This document shows, in pieces, positions 43,053-55,400 of a DNA stretch of 64,000 nt. Below the pieces are notes generated by a model, which saw only the letters and a list, made by a program, of their open reading frames with translations, ran no database searches and was not told the origin of the DNA. The position numbers were made by a program, and so were the translations under genes. Within the stretch, counting starts at the first letter, position 1. Every line of letters starts with the position of its first letter. Source of the DNA: Hylemonella sp. (GTDB lineage: Bacteria > Pseudomonadota > Gammaproteobacteria > Burkholderiales > Burkholderiaceae_C); the NCBI RefSeq assembly GCF_027532185.1, contig NZ_JAPZSV010000005.1:124001-188000 (forward strand), read 5' to 3'.

Positions 43053-44588
43053 TCAAGCCGCGATCACGCGGTTCTTGCCGGCGCGCTTGGCCAGGTACAT
43101 GGCCTGGTCGGCGCGCCGGATGGCATCGGCCCCGGACTCACCCGCGGCCAGCTGGGCCACGCCGGCGCTGAAGGTGATCAGTACCTTGTCTGCCCCGGCG
43201 AGGAAGATGCGTTTGCTGAGCTCGCGCTGCAGGCGGGTCATGGCCTCCACACCCTTGTCCAGCGGCGTGTCGGGCAGCAGGATGACGAATTCCTCGCCGC
43301 CGTAACGTGCCAGGGTGTCCTGCGGTCGCATGCACTCGCGCGCCACGGCCGCCAGATGGGCCAGGGCTGCATCGCCCGTCTCGTGGCCCTTGGCGTCGTT
43401 GAGCTTCTTGAAGTTGTCGATGTCGAGCAAGGCCACGGACAAGGGCGTGTCCTTGCGCCGCACCGTCGAGATCTCGCGGTTCAGGGCTTCGTCCAGGCCC
43501 TGGCGGTTGAGCGCGCCGGTCAGGCTGTCGTGGCGCGCCTGACTGCTCACGCGGTCTAGCTCGCGATGCAGCTTGACGAGCTCGGCCTCGGTGGCCTGGG
43601 TCTTCTCGCGCATGGCGCGCAGCTCGTCGCGTACGCCAGCCGACTCGGTGCTCATGTGCCGGGTCGCGCTGATGACTTCCTTGAGCACGGGCGCGATGTC
43701 CTCGATCTTCTTGGCCTGCTCGATCTGCTTGACGCTCTCTTCCATCTTGCCTTGGTAGACGCTGCTCGATTCGGCCATCTGCGACAGGCGCGCAATGAAG
43801 GTCGCCAGCATCTGGCGCAGCTCTTCCTGGGCTTCCAGGGCCCGGCCCTTGGCGTCCTTCTGCTTGAAGATCACGTCCTTGAGGCGGCGCTCCACATCGT
43901 CCAGGCGGCGCAGGGTGAGTGGCGGCTGGGCAGCCTCGCGCAGCGCGTCGGTCTGGCCCTTGAGCCAGGCCTCGTCCATGCTGAGCTCGCCGATGTTCTC
44001 GATGATGAGCTGCAGCAGCTTGAGCAAGGTCAGGCGGATCTCGGCCTGATCTTCGGCAGCGAAGGAGAGACGATGGCTGAAATCGGCCAGCAGGGCCTTG
44101 ACCTTGTAGGACTCGGCCGCCGGGTCGCGCAGCGCACGCACGACCAGCTGGAGCTGTTCCTGGAAGCGCGCATCGTCGCCACCCAGTGCAGGCTTGGTGT
44201 ACTCGATCAGGCGGGCCACCTGCTCGAAGAATTCCGGCGTGAGCGCCGCAGTGGCTGTGGGTGCGGGTGCCAGGGGCGCGGGGCCAGTATCTCCGCTGCC
44301 GGGCGTGATGAAGCCGGCGTAGGCCACCAGCGCGTTCTGTACCCCCTGCCAGCTGCGCTGGCTGATGGCGTAGTCCAGCAGCCCCAGCTGCTTCTCCTGG
44401 CCAGGGTTGCGCGCCGGCATGGACTGGGCGATGCGCCGCAAGGGCTCTTCAGGGAAGGGCTGTACATGCGGCAGGCCGGCGATCTCGTTGTAGATCGCCT
44501 GGTAGTTGACCGGTGTGGGTACCAGCTTGCGCGCCGTGATCTGCTTGAGGGTCTCGCGCGCGATCTCGAAAGGTTTTTTGTCGCTCAT
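43053..44588 (-). CDS. GGDEF diguanylate cyclase with long helical N terminus
   Basis: 511 residues. The first ~330 residues are hydrophilic and mostly helical, with coiled-coil-like stretches and no membrane segment; I recognise no named sensor domain. The C-terminal GGDEF domain has RYGGEEF near 427 with an RPQD inhibitory site upstream, so it should be active. It is on the minus strand between the NnrU and chalcone-isomerase-like genes, and transcribed towards NnrU with a 25-bp gap. Confidence 0.9.
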   Translation of the reverse strand: MSDKKPFEIARETLKQITARKLVPTPVNYQAIYNEIAGLPHVQPFPEEPLRRIAQSMPARNPGQEKQLGLLDYAISQRSWQGVQNALVAYAGFITPGSGDTGPAPLAPAPTATAALTPEFFEQVARLIEYTKPALGGDDARFQEQLQLVVRALRDPAAESYKVKALLADFSHRLSFAAEDQAEIRLTLLKLLQLIIENIGELSMDEAWLKGQTDALREAAQPPLTLRRLDDVERRLKDVIFKQKDAKGRALEAQEELRQMLATFIARLSQMAESSSVYQGKMEESVKQIEQAKKIEDIAPVLKEVISATRHMSTESAGVRDELRAMREKTQATEAELVKLHRELDRVSSQARHDSLTGALNRQGLDEALNREISTVRRKDTPLSVALLDIDNFKKLNDAKGHETGDAALAHLAAVARECMRPQDTLARYGGEEFVILLPDTPLDKGVEAMTRLQRELSKRIFLAGADKVLITFSAGVAQLAAGESGADAIRRADQAMYLAKRAGKNRVIAA

Positions 44589-44673
44589 GCAGACGGTCCG
44601 GTAGCGGGTGAGGTCTGGGAAGGATTATGCGGGCAAGCCCGCGGGCGCTCCCCGGCCCGGTCCGTCCCTGTGG

Positions 44674-45255
44674 CTACTGCGCCACCGGCGTGGCACTGCC
44701 CTGCCCCAACAGGCGCGCGCGCAACTCCGGTCGCTTGGTCGCGGGATCAAGCCAGATCTTGAAAAAGGCCTCGCTGAAGGCGATGTCCGACGACTCACCC
44801 CGCAACTGCCCGTTGAGGAAGAAGCGCACGCCACGGCCGGGCAGATGCACGCCGACCAGCCGGTCGCCTGCCTTGACATCGGTGAAGATCGTACCCATCA
44901 GGGCACTCCAGGCATTGAGCTGCTCGGTCGGTGTGGGTGTGATGCGTGAAAGCTCGATCAGCGAGGTGTTGACGATGTCGCTGCCCTTGATGCTCATGTC
45001 GTAACGGATGTCCAGGGCAAAGGGGCGGGTATAGGAAAACTCGGCAGGCCCGGGCAAGAGCCAAAGGTGCGCGTCGTAGGCTTTGAAGCCGAAGAAGCGC
45101 AGCACCCCGCTGCCTCGCAGCTGCCAACCCGCGCCAAAGGCGCCAAGCTCGTTTGGCACGGCCAGCGTCGGCGTGGCCGGCACAGGGGTATTGGCCCAGA
45201 CGGGACCGGTCATGAGGCCCAGCAGGGCCAGGAGGCGCAGGCGTTGGCGGTTCAT
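44674..45255 (-). CDS. Chalcone isomerase-like periplasmic protein
   Basis: 193 residues with a signal peptide (to VWANTP). The body has the chalcone-isomerase-like fold pattern: GSGVLRFFGFKAYDAHLWL, DIRYDMSIKGSDIV and FFLNGQ--GE, seen in bacterial CHI-like proteins of unknown function. These lack evidence for flavonoid chemistry. The start at 45255 gives the signal peptide; a longer frame upstream would overlap the gyrB end. Confidence 0.85.
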   Translation of the reverse strand: MNRQRLRLLALLGLMTGPVWANTPVPATPTLAVPNELGAFGAGWQLRGSGVLRFFGFKAYDAHLWLLPGPAEFSYTRPFALDIRYDMSIKGSDIVNTSLIELSRITPTPTEQLNAWSALMGTIFTDVKAGDRLVGVHLPGRGVRFFLNGQLRGESSDIAFSEAFFKIWLDPATKRPELRARLLGQGSATPVAQ

Positions 45256-45337
45256 GCGTGCAGTGTGAAACAAAGCGCGGCGCGCCACACCCGTGCGCCT
45301 CAATCGCCTGCGCCGCGCAGGGGCATTGGCGGCCGCT

Positions 45338-47980
<2,643 letters not shown>

Positions 47981-48010
47981 TCATCGCGGGTCGTGATTCC
48001 AGACTTCCGT

Positions 48011-49117
48011 TCAGATGCGCATGGGCATCACAACGTACTTGAAGCTGTGATTGTCAGGAATGGTGATCAGGGCGGAGCTGTTGGAATCGGACAGTTCAAC
48101 TTTGACCATGTCCTGTTCCATGTTCGTGAGCACGTCAATCAGATAGGTCACGTTGAACCCGATCTCGATGCTGTCACCGCTGTAGTCGATGTCGAGCTCG
48201 TCCACCGCCTCTTCCTGTTCGGCATTGTTGGACGCCACGCGCAAGGTTCCCGGGTCGATGTTCAGGCGCACGCCCTTGAACTTGTCGCTGGTCAGGATGG
48301 CGGTGCGCTGCAGGCTGGCCAGCAGAGGCTGACGGCCCAGGATGATGGCGTTCTTGTGGTTCTTGGGGATCACGCGGTTGTAGTCCGGGAACTTGCCTTC
48401 GACCAGCTTGGTCACGAACTCCATGCCACCGAAGCTGAACTTGGCCTGGTTGCTGGCGAACTGCATCTCGATGGCACCCTCGGCATCGCTGAGCAGACGC
48501 TGCATCTCGAGCACGGTCTTACGCGGCAGGATCACCTCCTGCTTGGGCACTTCCACATCCAGCGTTGCCGAGGAAAAAGCCAGGCGGTGACCGTCGGTCG
48601 CCACCAGGCTCAGTTGCTTGCCTTCTGCCACGAAGAGGATGCCGTTGAGGTAGTAACGGATGTCGTGCACGGCCATCGAAAACGATACCTGACCCAGCAG
48701 GTCCTTGAGCGTCTTTTGCGGCACGCTGAACTTGGGGCCGAAGTTGGCCGCTTCCTGCACCAGGGGAAAGTCCTCGGCCGGCAGGGTCTGCAGCGTGAAC
48801 TTGCTCTTGCCGCCCTTGAGGATGAGTTTGTTCTGGCTGGACTCCAGCGACACCGTCTGGTCCGCTGGCATGGTGCGCAGGATATCGATGAGCTTACGTG
48901 CACCGACCGTGGTGGTGAAGTTACCGGTGTCACCATCGAGTTCGGCCGTGGTGCGGATCTGGATCTCCAGATCACTGGTCGTGAACTGCAAGGCACTGCC
49001 TGTCTTGCGGATCATCACGTTGGCCAGGATGGGCAAGGTGTGGCGACGTTCCACGATGCCGGAAACCGACTGGAATACGGAAAGGACTTTGTCTTGTGTT
49101 GCCTTCAGGACGATCAT
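48011..49117 (-). CDS. dnaN: DNA polymerase III beta sliding clamp
   Basis: 368 residues, full length. MIVLKATQDKVL at the start, three repeated clamp domains with VERRHTLPILANVMI, and the C terminus SFKYVVMPMRI are typical of DnaN. GGAAGAGG precedes the start. It lies between dnaA and gyrB in the usual order, all on the minus strand. Confidence 0.98.
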   Translation of the reverse strand: MIVLKATQDKVLSVFQSVSGIVERRHTLPILANVMIRKTGSALQFTTSDLEIQIRTTAELDGDTGNFTTTVGARKLIDILRTMPADQTVSLESSQNKLILKGGKSKFTLQTLPAEDFPLVQEAANFGPKFSVPQKTLKDLLGQVSFSMAVHDIRYYLNGILFVAEGKQLSLVATDGHRLAFSSATLDVEVPKQEVILPRKTVLEMQRLLSDAEGAIEMQFASNQAKFSFGGMEFVTKLVEGKFPDYNRVIPKNHKNAIILGRQPLLASLQRTAILTSDKFKGVRLNIDPGTLRVASNNAEQEEAVDELDIDYSGDSIEIGFNVTYLIDVLTNMEQDMVKVELSDSNSSALITIPDNHSFKYVVMPMRI

Positions 49118-49380
49118 GTTGCCAACCTCTTCCTTATTTTCTCTATTTCAAATTAGTAGTAGTAGTTAAAGCACGCGACTTTCTGTGGACAGCCCCATTT
49201 TCCCTTTTTTTATCAAGCACTTGAGCACGGTAGAACCCTGTGTGCGCCGGCACTGGAAACAGTCTGCTGACCATGCATAACTTGTCTTTGGCTTGCCAGC
49301 TTGTGGATAAGTGTTGACTTGTGCCAGAACTATCCCCAGGGTTGTACGTCAGTTTTCAAGGATCGGGAAACTGCTCCTTC
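49118..49380. other. oriC: dnaN-dnaA intergenic region: candidate oriC unwinding unit
   Basis: This 263-bp gap contains an AT-rich tract (49128-49170), four consecutive TAG triplets (49154-49165), a GC-rich GCACGCG, a weak DnaA-box-like TGTGGACAG (49184-49192) and a strong DnaA box TTGTGGATA (49301-49309). A weaker CTATCCCCA occurs near 49330. The order resembles the basal unwinding system (DnaA boxes, GC cluster, DnaA-trio). Confidence 0.6.
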
Positions 49381-50793
49381 CTAGCCTTTGAGGGTCTGCT
49401 CCAGCACATGCAGCTGCTGGTTCAGTTCGGTCAATTGCTGGCGTTCCGCTGAAATCTTGCGGACCGCGTGCAGTACGGTGGTGTGATCGCGCCCACCAAA
49501 GAGCTCGCCGATCTCGGGCAGGCTCTTCTGGGTCAGCTCCTTGGCCAAGTACATGGCGATCTGCCGGGGTCGGGCGATGCTGGCGGGCCGCTTCTTGGAA
49601 TACATGTCGGCGACCTTGATCTTGTAATAGTCGGCCACCGTCTTCTGGATGTTTTCCACCGAGATCTGCCGGTTCTGGATGGACAGGAGATCGCGCAGGG
49701 CCTCGCGCGCCAGCTGGATGGAGATGTCCTTCTGGTTGAAGCGTGAATAGGCCAGGATCTTGCGCAGCGCGCCTTCAAGCTCGCGCACGTTGGAGCGCAC
49801 GTTCTTGGCCACGAAGAAGGCCACTTCCTCGGGCATCTCCGCGCCTTCACTCAGGGCCTTGTTGATCAGGATGGCCACGCGCATTTCCAGCTCGGGAGGC
49901 TCGATGGCCACCGTCAGGCCGGAGTCGAAGCGCGAGACCAGGCGTTCATGGATGTCCAGCAGGCCCTTGGGGTAGGTGTCGCTGGTCATCACGATGTGCG
50001 ACTTCTTGGCCAACAGGGCCTCGAAGGCATTGAAGAATTCCTCCTGGGTGCGGTCCTTGTTGGCAAAGAACTGCACATCATCGATCAGCAGCAGGTCCAG
50101 GGAGTGGTACTTGTCCTTGAACTCGTCGAAAGTCTTGCGTTGGTAGGCCTTGACCACATCCGAGACAAACTGCTCCGCGTGGATGTAGAGAACTTTGGCG
50201 CTTGGACGCTCGGCCAGCAGGCGGTTGCCCACGGCATGGATGAGGTGGGTTTTGCCCAGGCCCACACCACCGTAGATGAACAGGGGGTTGTAAAGCTGTC
50301 CGGGTGAACCTGCGACATGCATGGCCGCGGCGCGGGCCATCCGGTTCGCGGTGCCCTCGACCAGGGTCTCGAAGGTCAAAGCCGTGTTGAGGCGATGCCG
50401 GCTGGCTGGCAGCACGCGTTCCGGGCTGCCCACAAAAGGCTCTTCGACCGGCATGGAATCGGTATCGCCCGACGTATCGCGAGGCCTGACATGATTTTCC
50501 CGAGGGGTAAGCGCCAACTCAATAGGTATGGGTTGGCCATAGATCTTTTCCAACAGGTCGGCGATCCGGTGGCTGTACTGGGCCCGGATCCAGTCCAGCT
50601 TGAAGCGGTTGACCACATACAGCGTCAGACGTGAGTAATCGTCAGCCAGCTGTGCCGTCAGGGGTTTGATCCAGGTATTGAACTGCTGCTCGGGCAGTTC
50701 CTGTGCCAGCTGGTCGACGCAAGCCTGCCAGAGGCTGGGGCCGGCATTCTGCTGGGAGCTGGCCGGCTGGGTGTGGAGGGGATCCTCGCTCAT
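49381..50793 (-). CDS. dnaA: Chromosomal replication initiator DnaA
   Basis: 470 residues. Domain I is at the N terminus ([25 protein letters not shown]) and a variable linker covers about 95-135. The AAA+ domain has GGVGLGKT at 175-182, LLIDDVQF and [12 protein letters not shown]. Domain IV has the DNA-binding signature [15 protein letters not shown]. It binds DnaA boxes to open oriC. Boxes are found on both sides of the gene, and those upstream also suggest autoregulation. Confidence 0.98.
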   Translation of the reverse strand: MSEDPLHTQPASSQQNAGPSLWQACVDQLAQELPEQQFNTWIKPLTAQLADDYSRLTLYVVNRFKLDWIRAQYSHRIADLLEKIYGQPIPIELALTPRENHVRPRDTSGDTDSMPVEEPFVGSPERVLPASRHRLNTALTFETLVEGTANRMARAAAMHVAGSPGQLYNPLFIYGGVGLGKTHLIHAVGNRLLAERPSAKVLYIHAEQFVSDVVKAYQRKTFDEFKDKYHSLDLLLIDDVQFFANKDRTQEEFFNAFEALLAKKSHIVMTSDTYPKGLLDIHERLVSRFDSGLTVAIEPPELEMRVAILINKALSEGAEMPEEVAFFVAKNVRSNVRELEGALRKILAYSRFNQKDISIQLAREALRDLLSIQNRQISVENIQKTVADYYKIKVADMYSKKRPASIARPRQIAMYLAKELTQKSLPEIGELFGGRDHTTVLHAVRKISAERQQLTELNQQLHVLEQTLKG

Positions 50794-51107
50794 GGAGAAG
50801 GATTATTGTGGATATTTGCTGCCGCCGGGAGCCGGAATTGTAATTTATCAAGAATTTATCCACACCGGCCGGGCGGGTGCCCGAGCTTCAGGTTCTGCAT
50901 GCATGGCGCGCGCCAAGGCATTGCCGGGATTGGAAAATTTTGCGATAATTCGCGGTTTTCCCGAGGCCTGTGGCGTGCCCGGATCGCACCGCGAGGTGCG
51001 GATCGCGGGACGGACTAGCGGGCGGGACATGACCTGGGCTCTGTCGCCGCTACGGTGGGCGCAGCCGCATGCAGAAAAAACCACCGCCTTATCACTAGGA
51101 TTTCGAG
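50794..51107. other. dnaA-rpmH intergenic region with DnaA boxes
   Basis: The 314-bp divergent gap holds two perfect DnaA boxes near the dnaA start: TTGTGGATA (50806-50814) and TTATCCACA (50856-50864), with AT-rich DNA between them (taatttatcaagaa). The rest carries the rpmH promoter (50921-50949) and a GC-rich leader. No open reading frame of note. Confidence 0.75.
50921..50949 (+). promoter_or_regulatory. Sigma-70 promoter of rpmH
   Basis: TTGCCG (-35, 50921-50926), a 17-bp spacer and GATAAT (-10, 50944-50949), near consensus. The transcript would have a leader of about 150 bases before the rpmH start at 51108. Confidence 0.7.
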
Positions 51108-51242
51108 ATGAAACGTACTTACCAGCCTTCCAAGATCCGCCGCGCCCGTACCCACGGTTTTCTGGTTCGCATGAAGACCCGTGGCGGCCGTGCCGTGATC
51201 AACGCACGTCGCGCCAAGGGCCGCAAGCGTCTGGCCGTCTGA
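51108..51242 (+). CDS. rpmH: 50S ribosomal protein L34
   Basis: 44 residues. It begins [18 protein letters not shown] and ends in the basic [10 protein letters not shown], the usual L34. AGGA precedes the start. It is the first gene of rpmH-rnpA-yidD-yidC-mnmE, the standard rightward block next to dnaA. Confidence 0.97.
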   Translation: MKRTYQPSKIRRARTHGFLVRMKTRGGRAVINARRAKGRKRLAV

Positions 51243-51300
51243 GCCGGTTCATCCGGCACGCGGTCCTGAAACGGTGCGTCAGCCCGCTGGAAAGCGCACC

Positions 51301-51723
51301 GTGCAGGCGCGACGGCTGAAAACACAGTCTCAGTTTCAGGCTTTGCTGGCATCGACTCCCCTGGCCCGCACGGAGCATTTCGTCATGCACCGCCTGGACT
51401 TGCCGATGGGTTCCGAGATGTCTACGCCCGCCGCAGCGACGGCCGGGCCATTTCCCGCGGGCGGCCTCTGGCTCGGCGCCATGGTGCCCAAGCGCTGGGC
51501 CCGCCGGGCCGTGACCCGCAATCTCATCAAACGGCAGATCTACAGCATCGGCGAGCAGCGCCTGGCCGCGCCCGCCGATGCGGCCTACCTCGTGCGGCTG
51601 CGGTCTGCTTATGGGCGGCAGCAGTTCCGGAGTGCGGCGTCCGATCTGCTGCGCGCGGCGGTTCGCAGCGAAATTGAACAGCTGTTCGAACGCTCCCGTG
51701 GTCCAAGGCGGGAGGCAGCATGA
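51301..51723 (+). CDS. rnpA: Ribonuclease P protein component
   Basis: 140 residues from a GTG start. The N terminus (VQARRLKTQSQFQALLAS) matches RnpA, and the RNR signature RRAVTRNLIKRQIY is intact. GGAAAG lies upstream of this GTG. An alternative GTG at 51274 would add nine residues without a ribosome site. It binds the 5' leader of pre-tRNA in RNase P. It overlaps yidD by 4 bp. Confidence 0.93.
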   Translation: MQARRLKTQSQFQALLASTPLARTEHFVMHRLDLPMGSEMSTPAAATAGPFPAGGLWLGAMVPKRWARRAVTRNLIKRQIYSIGEQRLAAPADAAYLVRLRSAYGRQQFRSAASDLLRAAVRSEIEQLFERSRGPRREAA

Positions 51724-51992
51724 TCGCGCGCCTGCTCATGGGCCTGGTGCGTGCCTATCGCTACTTTCTCAGCCCCTGGCTGGGCTCGGCCTGCCGTTTC
51801 GAGCCCACCTGTTCCCTTTACGCGCTGGACGCCTTGCGTCGGCACGGTGCCCTGACGGGCAGCGCGCTGACGCTGGGCCGCTTGCTGCGTTGCCATCCCT
51901 GGTGCGCGGGTGGCCATGACCCGGTACCCGAGCAGCCCCGGCGCCTGTTCTCCGGTTTGCTTCCTTCCTCTTCTGAAAAAGAAACGACATGA
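51720..51992 (+). CDS. yidD: Membrane protein insertion efficiency factor YidD
   Basis: 90 residues. YRYFLSPWLGSACRFEPTCSLYA and RLLRCHPWCAGGHDPVP are the YidD signature. It is a peripheral membrane protein assisting YidC. It overlaps rnpA (4 bp) and yidC (4 bp), giving a tightly coupled operon. The C-terminal ~15 residues form a polar tail. Confidence 0.95.
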   Translation: MIARLLMGLVRAYRYFLSPWLGSACRFEPTCSLYALDALRRHGALTGSALTLGRLLRCHPWCAGGHDPVPEQPRRLFSGLLPSSSEKETT

Positions 51993-53692
51993 ACGACATC
52001 CGTCGCACCATCCTGTGGGTGATCTTCGGCTTCTCCCTGGTTCTGCTCTGGGACCAGTGGCAGATCCACAATGGTCGCCCTGCCACGTTCTTCCCGGCCC
52101 CGCCGGCCAAGACGGTGCAGGCGTCGCCTGAATCGAGCGTCGCTCCCGTACCGGCGGCGACGACCCTGCAGCAGGCCCAGACGCTGGCGCCCGGCAGCGA
52201 GCGCATCGCCAAGGCCGAGTCCCAGCCCGCCGTCGCGCGGGAGCGGGTCCGCGTGAGCACGGATGTACTCCAGCTCGATTTCGACACCGAGGGCGGCTCG
52301 CTGGTGCGCTCCGAGTTCCTGCGCCACCGGGACCAGCAAAGCCCGGACAACAATGTCGTGCTGTTCGATGAAAGCCGCGACCGGGTCTACCTGTCCCAGA
52401 CCGGCCTGATCGCCGGCGCCAGCGGTGGCAGCTTTCCCACACACAAGACAGTGATGAAGCTGGTGAGCGGCGACCGTGAGCTGAAAGCCGACAGCGACAC
52501 CCTGGTCGTGAAGTTCGAGTCGCCCGAGATCGGCGGCGTGCGCCTGCTCAAGACCTACACCCTGCACCGTGGCAGCTATGCGTTGGATGTGAAGCACGAG
52601 GTGCAGAACGTCGGCAGTGCCGCCGTGGCACCGCAGCTCTACCTGCAGCTGGTGCGCGACGGCAACAAGCTCGCTGGCGAGTCCGCGTTCTACTCGACCT
52701 TCACGGGACCGGCCATTTATACCGACGCCAAGAAGTACCAGAAGGTGGAGTTCAGCGACATCGAAAAGGGCAAGGCCGAATTCGAAAAGACCTCGCCCAA
52801 TGGCTACATCGCCATGGTGCAGCACTACTTCGCCAGTGCCTGGTTGCTGGCCGAAGGCATCCAGCGCGAAATCTTCGCGCGCAAGGTGGACACCAACCTG
52901 TACTCTGTGGGCATGATCACCCCGCTGGAGGCTATCGCCCCGGGCAGCAGCCGCGCCGTCGACGCACGCCTCTTCGTCGGCCCGCAGGAGGAAAACAAGC
53001 TCGAAGCGCTGGCCCCGGGCCTGGAGCTGGTCAAGGACTACGGCTGGCTGACCATCCTGGCCAAGCCGCTGTACTGGCTGCTCGACAAGCTCAACAGCCT
53101 GTTGAACAACTGGGGCTGGTCCATCGTGGCCCTGGTGGTGCTGCTCAAGATCGCCTTCTACTGGCTCAACGCCAAGGCCTATGCCAGCATGGCCAAGATG
53201 AAGGCCATCACGCCGCGCATCACCGAGATGCGCGAGCGCCTCAAGGACAAGCCGCAGCAGATGCAGCAGGAGATGATGCGCATCTACCGCGAGGAAAAGG
53301 TCAACCCCATGGGTGGCTGTCTGCCCATCATGGTCCAGATCCCGGTCTTCATCGCGCTGTACTGGGTGCTGCTGTCGAGTGTGGAGATGCGCAACGCGCC
53401 CTGGATCCTCTGGATCAAGGACCTGTCGGCCGAGGACCCCTACTACATCCTGCCGCTGCTGATGACGGCGACCACCATGCTTCAGACGGCGCTCAATCCC
53501 CAGCCGCCGGATCCGGTGCAGGCCAAGATGATGTGGTTCATGCCGCTGATCTTCAGCGTGATGTTCTTCTTCTTCCCCTCGGGCCTGGTGCTGTACTGGT
53601 TGACGAACAACATCCTGTCGATTGCCCAGCAGTGGATTATCAACACCCGCATGGGCGTGCCACCGCAGTTCAATCTGCCGAAGTTCAAGTAA
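51989..53692 (+). CDS. yidC: Membrane protein insertase YidC
   Basis: 567 residues. The N-terminal membrane segment (5-22) is followed by a large periplasmic domain (about 60-340) and the conserved C-terminal insertase core: GNWGWSI-like [20 protein letters not shown], and [13 protein letters not shown]. It inserts and folds inner-membrane proteins. The stop codon is the first three bases of a dispersed hairpin repeat. Confidence 0.97.
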   Translation: MNDIRRTILWVIFGFSLVLLWDQWQIHNGRPATFFPAPPAKTVQASPESSVAPVPAATTLQQAQTLAPGSERIAKAESQPAVARERVRVSTDVLQLDFDTEGGSLVRSEFLRHRDQQSPDNNVVLFDESRDRVYLSQTGLIAGASGGSFPTHKTVMKLVSGDRELKADSDTLVVKFESPEIGGVRLLKTYTLHRGSYALDVKHEVQNVGSAAVAPQLYLQLVRDGNKLAGESAFYSTFTGPAIYTDAKKYQKVEFSDIEKGKAEFEKTSPNGYIAMVQHYFASAWLLAEGIQREIFARKVDTNLYSVGMITPLEAIAPGSSRAVDARLFVGPQEENKLEALAPGLELVKDYGWLTILAKPLYWLLDKLNSLLNNWGWSIVALVVLLKIAFYWLNAKAYASMAKMKAITPRITEMRERLKDKPQQMQQEMMRIYREEKVNPMGGCLPIMVQIPVFIALYWVLLSSVEMRNAPWILWIKDLSAEDPYYILPLLMTATTMLQTALNPQPPDPVQAKMMWFMPLIFSVMFFFFPSGLVLYWLTNNILSIAQQWIINTRMGVPPQFNLPKFK

Positions 53693-53768
53693 AAGCCCCG
53701 CTGAGCCGCCTTCGGCGTCTTCCCCTCAGGGGGACGACACCAGCGGCCCGGCGGAGCCGGTTCCGCGG
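53690..53768 (+). repeat. Dispersed intergenic repeat, copy B (3' of yidC)
   Basis: It begins at the yidC stop codon (TAAAAGCCCC) and shares, in order, the blocks CAGGGGGACG, CCAGCGGCCCGG and AGCCGGTTCCGCGG with 19719-19810. The GCCGCC-TTCG-GGCG hairpin and a CCCCTCAGGGG-type stem occur within it. Probably a 3'-end structural element. Confidence 0.75.
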
Positions 53769-53817
53769 TGTCCCCCGCCGGATACTTCTAGTGGGTGAGC
53801 CTGATAATTCTTACGCC

Positions 53818-55218
53818 ATGCTCGCCCGTCACCAGGAACCTATTGTTGCCATCGCCACGGCGCCGGGCCGCGGGGCGGTGGGCATCGTGCGCGTGAGCGG
53901 GCGCAAGCTGGGCCCTCTGGTGCACGTCTTGTGCGGACGCGAGCTGCCGCCACGCCACGCCAGCTATCTCCCCCTCCGAGACGCTTCCGGCGAGCCGCTG
54001 GATCATGGTCTGGCGCTGCATTTCCCGGCGCCGCATTCCTACACGGGCGAGGACGTGCTCGAGCTGCAGGTGCATGGTGGACAAGTGGTGTTGCAGCTGC
54101 TGCTGGCACGCTGCCTCGAAGCCGCGGCCCAGATCGATCCGGCCACAGGCCAAGCCGTGCTGCCCGGCTTGCGCCTGGCCCAGCCCGGCGAGTTCACCGA
54201 GCGCGCCTTCCTGAACGACAAGCTCGACCTGGCCCAGGCCGAGGCCGTGGCCGACCTGATCGATGCCAGCACCGAGGCCGCCGCGCGCAGCGCCAGCCGC
54301 TCGCTGGCCGGCGCTTTCTCGAAGGAGATCGGCGTGTTGCGCGAGGCGCTAATCCAGCTGCGCATGCTGGTCGAGGCCACGTTGGACTTCCCCGAGGAAG
54401 AGATCGACTTTCTGCAGAAGGCCGATGCCCAGGGCCAGCTCACCCGCCTGCAGGCGCAGGTCGCTGCCGTGCTGCAGCACGCACGCCAGGGCAGTCTGCT
54501 GCGTGAAGGCATCAAGGTGGTGATCGCCGGCCAACCCAATGCCGGCAAGAGTTCGCTGCTCAATGCCCTGGCGGGTGCCGAGCTGGCCATCGTCACGCCC
54601 ATCCCTGGCACCACGCGCGACAAGGTGCAGCAGACCATCCAGATCGAAGGTGTGCCGCTGCACGTGGTCGATACCGCGGGGCTGCGCGAGAGTGGCGATG
54701 AAGTCGAGCGCATCGGCATCGCCCGGGCCTGGACCGAGATCGAAGGCGCCGACGTGGTGCTCTTCCTGCACGACCTCACCCGCGCCACCCGGGTCGACTA
54801 CCAACAGGCCGATGCACAGATCGCGCAGGAACTGGCGCAACGCGTGCCCGCACGTGTGCCGGTGCTGGACATCTGGAACAAGGCCGATGCCGCCGCGCCG
54901 CAGTCCGAGGGCCTGAGCCTTTCGGCCAAGACCGGTGCCGGTCTCCAGACGCTTCGTCAGCAACTGCTGCAGACGGTGGGCTGGCAGGCGGCCCCGGAAG
55001 GCGTCTACATTGCGCGCGAACGCCATGTGCAGGCCTTGCATCGTGTGCAGTCGCAACTGGTACTGGCCGAGGCGCATCTGATGGCACGTGCGCAATCGCT
55101 GGACCTGTTGGCCGAGGAGTTGCGCTTGGCGCAGAACGCGCTCAACGAGATCACAGGGGCCTTCTCTTCGGACGATCTGCTTGGTGTCATCTTTTCCCGC
55201 TTCTGCATCGGTAAATAG
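53818..55218 (+). CDS. mnmE: tRNA modification GTPase MnmE (TrmE)
   Basis: 466 residues. The N-terminal formyl-THF-binding domain has [14 protein letters not shown] and SYTGED. The G domain has GQPNAGKS (238-245), TPIPGTTRD and DTAGLRES, and the C terminus ends with FCIGK, with the Cys needed for tRNA modification. It works with MnmG. The start at 53818 gives the usual N terminus; a GATAAT box (53803-53808) lies ten bases before the ATG with no ribosome site, suggesting an almost leaderless transcript. Confidence 0.96.
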   Translation: MLARHQEPIVAIATAPGRGAVGIVRVSGRKLGPLVHVLCGRELPPRHASYLPLRDASGEPLDHGLALHFPAPHSYTGEDVLELQVHGGQVVLQLLLARCLEAAAQIDPATGQAVLPGLRLAQPGEFTERAFLNDKLDLAQAEAVADLIDASTEAAARSASRSLAGAFSKEIGVLREALIQLRMLVEATLDFPEEEIDFLQKADAQGQLTRLQAQVAAVLQHARQGSLLREGIKVVIAGQPNAGKSSLLNALAGAELAIVTPIPGTTRDKVQQTIQIEGVPLHVVDTAGLRESGDEVERIGIARAWTEIEGADVVLFLHDLTRATRVDYQQADAQIAQELAQRVPARVPVLDIWNKADAAAPQSEGLSLSAKTGAGLQTLRQQLLQTVGWQAAPEGVYIARERHVQALHRVQSQLVLAEAHLMARAQSLDLLAEELRLAQNALNEITGAFSSDDLLGVIFSRFCIGK

Positions 55219-55400
55219 CGCCACGCGGTTGCCAAGGGTGGTGAATCAGCGTACTGTCGTATCCAAATTCGCAGCAGCGGGCCCGAGCGAAACATTTGCT
55301 TACGCCGGCACAGACACAAGCAGCCGTTTGCAGGGACAATTCGGCATGCAGTCTCCCTCTGCACATCCTTGGTGCAGATAGCACGACAGGAACCAGGAAC

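Noticed and set aside
51274-51300. GTG at 51274 as the rnpA start
   Set aside because: It has no ribosome site, and the GTG at 51301 gives the family N terminus with GGAAAG upstream.
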